From Bdellovibrio sp. (GTDB lineage Bacteria; Bdellovibrionota; Bdellovibrionia; Bdellovibrionales; Bdellovibrionaceae): a stretch of 39,321 nt of DNA. Location: NCBI GenBank assembly GCA_013360185.1, contig JABWCO010000018.1, positions 1 through 39,321 on the forward strand, given 5' to 3'. Made by a program: the position numbers and the translations under genes. Below are positions 36,483 to 39,321 of the stretch, piece after piece. The first letter of the stretch is position 1, and the number at the start of each line of letters is the position of its first letter. The notes under the pieces were generated by a model. That model searched no databases, was not told where the DNA came from, and worked only from the letters and a program-made list of their open reading frames with translations.

Positions 36483-39321
36483 TCATCTTACACAACGGGT
36501 TCGCACGAGAGTTGTCGCCAATTGCGCCGTGACATGACCACTATCCAACCTAAAGCTAGAAGCATAAGATGCATCAAGCGACACTGAGCTTCTCGTCCAC
36601 ACTTGAGTCGTGGATGCCGTATATCCCATAAAAAGACCCATTTCTTCTATCGTCGCTAATCGCCAACCCGTGTACTTCGTACCGTCGCAAGCAATATTTC
36701 CACGTTGTTTTTCGCAGTTCGTTCCCAAACCACTGTTTGCCGTATTTAAACTGTCACAATAAATATTGGCGTTTGCTAGAGTCATAGTTGTCGCCGACTC
36801 TGCCGAAATCATCGTAGGCAAACCACCAGAAGTCATTGCCGCATCGACATACGCTTTCGTTGCCACATCCGTCGCCGCTGTAGGAAGTGCCACATTCGTA
36901 ATTTTATTGTTGTTTACGTTAATAACGCCGTCCACATCCAGCTTAGCCGCGGGAGTCACGATCCCAATCCCCACACTTCCCCCGGCATAATTAATTCCAC
37001 CCGTCGCGGCGGACCAATAGGTTGCGCTAGCTGGTAGTCTTGCACTGGCAATCGTGCCTGATGAAATAACTCCGGCATCAAGTCCAGCGATATTTGAACA
37101 CATCCAAGTTCCTGTAGGACTGGAGAAGGTCAACGTCTGCGAGGAAGAGCAGTTCGCTGGCATGCTTGAGGCCTTCAACAAATCATTATTGTTTGACAAG
37201 TTTGCACTTGAAAGAGCCGTGTTCACCCAATTTGTTCCATCGTATTTGAGCACTTGTCCCGCCGCGTACGCGACAGGCGACACGGCCTTACCTTTAATCT
37301 TATCAACACTGACCGAGGAGTAGATCCCACTGACGTCCCCTGAAAATACGGTAGCGGCACCCAGTTTGCTATTAAAAGCATCATAGTCAGATTTGCTAAT
37401 TAAACCAGCTGTGACAGCAGCAGTACTCGCCATCGGGATATTCAAGGTATGCGACGAACCTGAAGATGTCCAAACCATTGCGGATCCCGACGCCACGGGA
37501 TTAGCGAACGTTTGAGTATTTCCTGTTAAGCCATTTAACGAAGTAACAGCCGAACCATTTACGGCAAATGCAGTCCACGTCAAACCATTACAGTATTCAA
37601 CACTGCCGCCATTATAACGAATCGCCCCCACGATTCCCGCCGCACAGGCCGTTGCATCAGCACCCACCCGAACCGCGCCGGCAACATCTAATTTAGTTGC
37701 GGGCGCCGCCGTACCCACACCGATGTTGCCGTTCTGAAGCATGGTAAAGAAATCAGTGGTTCCCATCCCTAAAGAAAGCCCACGCCTCACTGTCCCACCG
37801 GCGTCGGTACCTCCACCATTAAACGCAATGAACCCTTGATCTGTTGAATCGACTTTTCTCTGAATTATAAAACGCGCAGACTCATGTGTTAAGCCACCAG
37901 CTTCGGTGCGCACTTGCCGAGCGATTAAACGGGATGTTCCGGATGTTGCATTCCCGCTTATGGAAAAAATATCGCGGCTCGCCCCCAGAGTTGAAGGTAA
38001 CGCTGTGGATTCGACAACCTCTAATTTCCCTAACGGATTGGTTGTACCCACTCCCACATTCCCGCCTGAAGGATTTATTAACACAAAACCTTTTGTGGCA
38101 CTGCTGGTAGAATCCAGAGTTAAATTATTGCCGGCGGCGGTGCCACCGTTTAAAGTTTGCCCTCCGGATCGTCCCGCTAAGAGCGCATACTGATTAAAGA
38201 TGTCGTTGGAGAGCACACTCCAACCTGGCACACCCGAACCATTTGTGGTGAGTATAGCGTTGTCAGCTGTGGCTAAACCTCCAACGACATTATTTGCTGA
38301 CGAATACAATAACTGATTTACAGTCGTTGAACTGGGATACGCTGCCGAAGAATACATTGGGCCCGTTCCTGAATACTGCAAAATAGAACCAGAAACCGAG
38401 CCCGAAACCGCCGTCATTAAGCCCGCTCCATTCGTACCAATCACACTGTAGTTAGACCAGCCCGAGGAAGATGCTTTACCGTTTATTTGCGTCTGAATTC
38501 CAGCCGTCACTCCGGAAAGGTGACTTAACTCTGTACTTGTGACTGCGGAAGCCACCGGCAAACCGTTAGCATCAGAGGCCAAAGCTCTGGTCGCTGTGAG
38601 TGCCGTATTTTCTATGATCGCTCCGCCGCTGGAAATCATCACACGATTGTTATTTAAAGCCGCCGTCGAGTTTGTGCCCCCACGCGCCACAGGCAATGTG
38701 CCCGTCGTCATTTTCGTTACGTCCAAATTGGGAATCATTGCGGGAGTTAATAATCCACTGCCATTAAGTTTTGCTATTTTATTGGCATCACCAGCACCAC
38801 CCGCTGTTCCCGCATTGAGCGTTAACACAGGAGTGGTTGTCGTTGGCGCAACCGAAATATCGCCGTTCGCACTGGTTACACTGGTCACCGTTCCAGATCC
38901 GACACCGTCACCCAAGGCAACCCATGTGGCCCCCGTATCACGATATAAAGTATTATTGTCAGAAGCAATATACAACCGCCCCGCCGTACCCGCCGCCGGT
39001 CGGCCCGCCAAGGTTCCTGTTTGCAAACTCGGAGTTCCCCCGGCGTTTTGTACACCATCACCAATACCGTAACCCAACAATGTCGTCGGTTTTCCTGAAG
39101 AAATTTTTGTCCAATCTAAATTAGGAATATCCCCGGCACCAAGAGCACTACCGGAAGTGACACGCCCTTGGGCGTCCGTCACTATTTTTGTATAGGTTCC
39201 GGCTGTACCCGTATTTTTCAAGGTTGGATTTGGATAGGTCCCACTCAAGTCACCGCCCGCAGTGCCTGATGGTGTACGAGAATCTGACAAACGGGCATCA
39301 GTTGCCTGAACTACAGTTCCC
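36483..39321 (-). CDS. tail-fibre-like surface protein (MAT type) with DUF1566-like tip, N-terminus outside window
   Basis: The frame is open to the last base of the window and reads GTVVQATDARLSDSRTPSG, a stalk motif typical of phage-type fibres, so the TTG at 39290 is an internal codon. At least 945 residues are visible. The stalk has modules such as GGDLSGTYPNPTL, YTKIVTDAQGRVTSG, LPVARGGTNSTAALNNNRV, ELSHLSGVTAGIQTQINGK, IGVGTAAPATKLDVAGAV and YWSAATGGINYAGGSVGIG, with a helical segment near VATKAYVDAAM. The last ~90 residues (YCDSLNTANSGL, GWRLATIEEMGLFMGY, VWTRSSVSLDASYASSFRLD, RTRCVR) are a DUF1566/FISUMP-like tip. It is probably the distal adhesive domain of a trimeric fibre. Confidence 0.82.
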   Translation of the reverse strand, partial: GTVVQATDARLSDSRTPSGTAGGDLSGTYPNPTLKNTGTAGTYTKIVTDAQGRVTSGSALGAGDIPNLDWTKISSGKPTTLLGYGIGDGVQNAGGTPSLQTGTLAGRPAAGTAGRLYIASDNNTLYRDTGATWVALGDGVGSGTVTSVTSANGDISVAPTTTTPVLTLNAGTAGGAGDANKIAKLNGSGLLTPAMIPNLDVTKMTTGTLPVARGGTNSTAALNNNRVMISSGGAIIENTALTATRALASDANGLPVASAVTSTELSHLSGVTAGIQTQINGKASSSGWSNYSVIGTNGAGLMTAVSGSVSGSILQYSGTGPMYSSAAYPSSTTVNQLLYSSANNVVGGLATADNAILTTNGSGVPGWSVLSNDIFNQYALLAGRSGGQTLNGGTAAGNNLTLDSTSSATKGFVLINPSGGNVGVGTTNPLGKLEVVESTALPSTLGASRDIFSISGNATSGTSRLIARQVRTEAGGLTHESARFIIQRKVDSTDQGFIAFNGGGTDAGGTVRRGLSLGMGTTDFFTMLQNGNIGVGTAAPATKLDVAGAVRVGADATACAAGIVGAIRYNGGSVEYCNGLTWTAFAVNGSAVTSLNGLTGNTQTFANPVASGSAMVWTSSGSSHTLNIPMASTAAVTAGLISKSDYDAFNSKLGAATVFSGDVSGIYSSVSVDKIKGKAVSPVAYAAGQVLKYDGTNWVNTALSSANLSNNNDLLKASSMPANCSSSQTLTFSSPTGTWMCSNIAGLDAGVISSGTIASARLPASATYWSAATGGINYAGGSVGIGIVTPAAKLDVDGVINVNNNKITNVALPTAATDVATKAYVDAAMTSGGLPTMISAESATTMTLANANIYCDSLNTANSGLGTNCEKQRGNIACDGTKYTGWRLATIEEMGLFMGYTASTTQVWTRSSVSLDASYASSFRLDSGHVTAQLATTLVRTRCVR

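Noticed and set aside
38539-39072. Plus-strand frame of 177 codons opposite the first fibre gene
   Set aside because: It is antisense to repetitive Gly/Thr/Ala-rich stalk modules, which leave the reverse frame open. It has no motif or start signal.

Overview
The window is most likely a metagenome-derived contig. From about base 2592 to the end it looks like a Bdellovibrio-type predatory bacterium (Bdellovibrionota). The support is lipoprotein leaders with the F/Y-Q-N-C-G motif, phage-tail-fibre-like surface proteins of the kind described in Bdellovibrio as mosaic adhesive trimer (MAT) fibres, a very long putative-Ig-repeat lipoprotein with a DUF1566-like end, and moderate-GC coding sequence throughout. 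The first ~2.6 kb is visibly more GC-rich and carries the tail of an RND efflux permease and a secreted parallel beta-helix protein. At about 2585-2600 this beta-helix frame runs directly into the C-terminal part of an M1 aminopeptidase N, with the zinc-binding HEXXH missing. This is best read as an assembly chimera between two organisms, and the 1125-codon ORF should not be taken as one real gene without read support.

Layout. 1-2591: foreign-looking piece (RND permease end, about 590 bp without a gene, beta-helix protein). 2592-10098: housekeeping and envelope genes: PepN C-terminal part, FolE, an outer-membrane beta-barrel, an HTTM-like membrane protein, a secreted coiled-coil protein and a stand-alone radical SAM enzyme. 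10267-12499: a two-gene unit of a secreted protein resembling BPI/TULIP lipid-binding proteins and a small secreted protein. 12511-18319: a Tat-exported amine-oxidase-like flavoprotein, divergent from a tightly coupled operon of a 2OG-Fe(II) oxygenase and two ABC half-transporters that together have the asymmetric ATP sites of a heterodimeric (ABCC-like) exporter. 18394-19734: MgtE. 19813-20844: two small secreted proteins. 21170-25139: two lipoproteins with related leaders and a shared upstream element. One carries tandem C-terminal repeats. The other joins a GH99-like hydrolase domain to a thrombospondin type 1 repeat.

25223-27522: an accessory patch. A 5'-truncated gene lies directly downstream of a two-gene module encoding a DUF6036/AbiEii-like nucleotidyltransferase and an overlapping protein with a C-terminal XRE-like helix-turn-helix. 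The module has its own near-consensus sigma-70 promoter and a candidate palindromic operator, and looks like a toxin-antitoxin or defence cassette.

27832-39321: a surface-fibre locus, all on the minus strand. It contains two MAT/tail-fibre-like proteins (the first running off the window), a glycine-rich secreted protein translationally coupled to the second fibre, and a 1620-residue lipoprotein with 12 putative-Ig units. The coupled fibre/Gly-rich pair recalls the gp37/gp38 fibre and polyglycine tip adhesin of T-even-like phages. Together with the nucleotidyltransferase/HTH cassette it is the best candidate here for an undescribed system.
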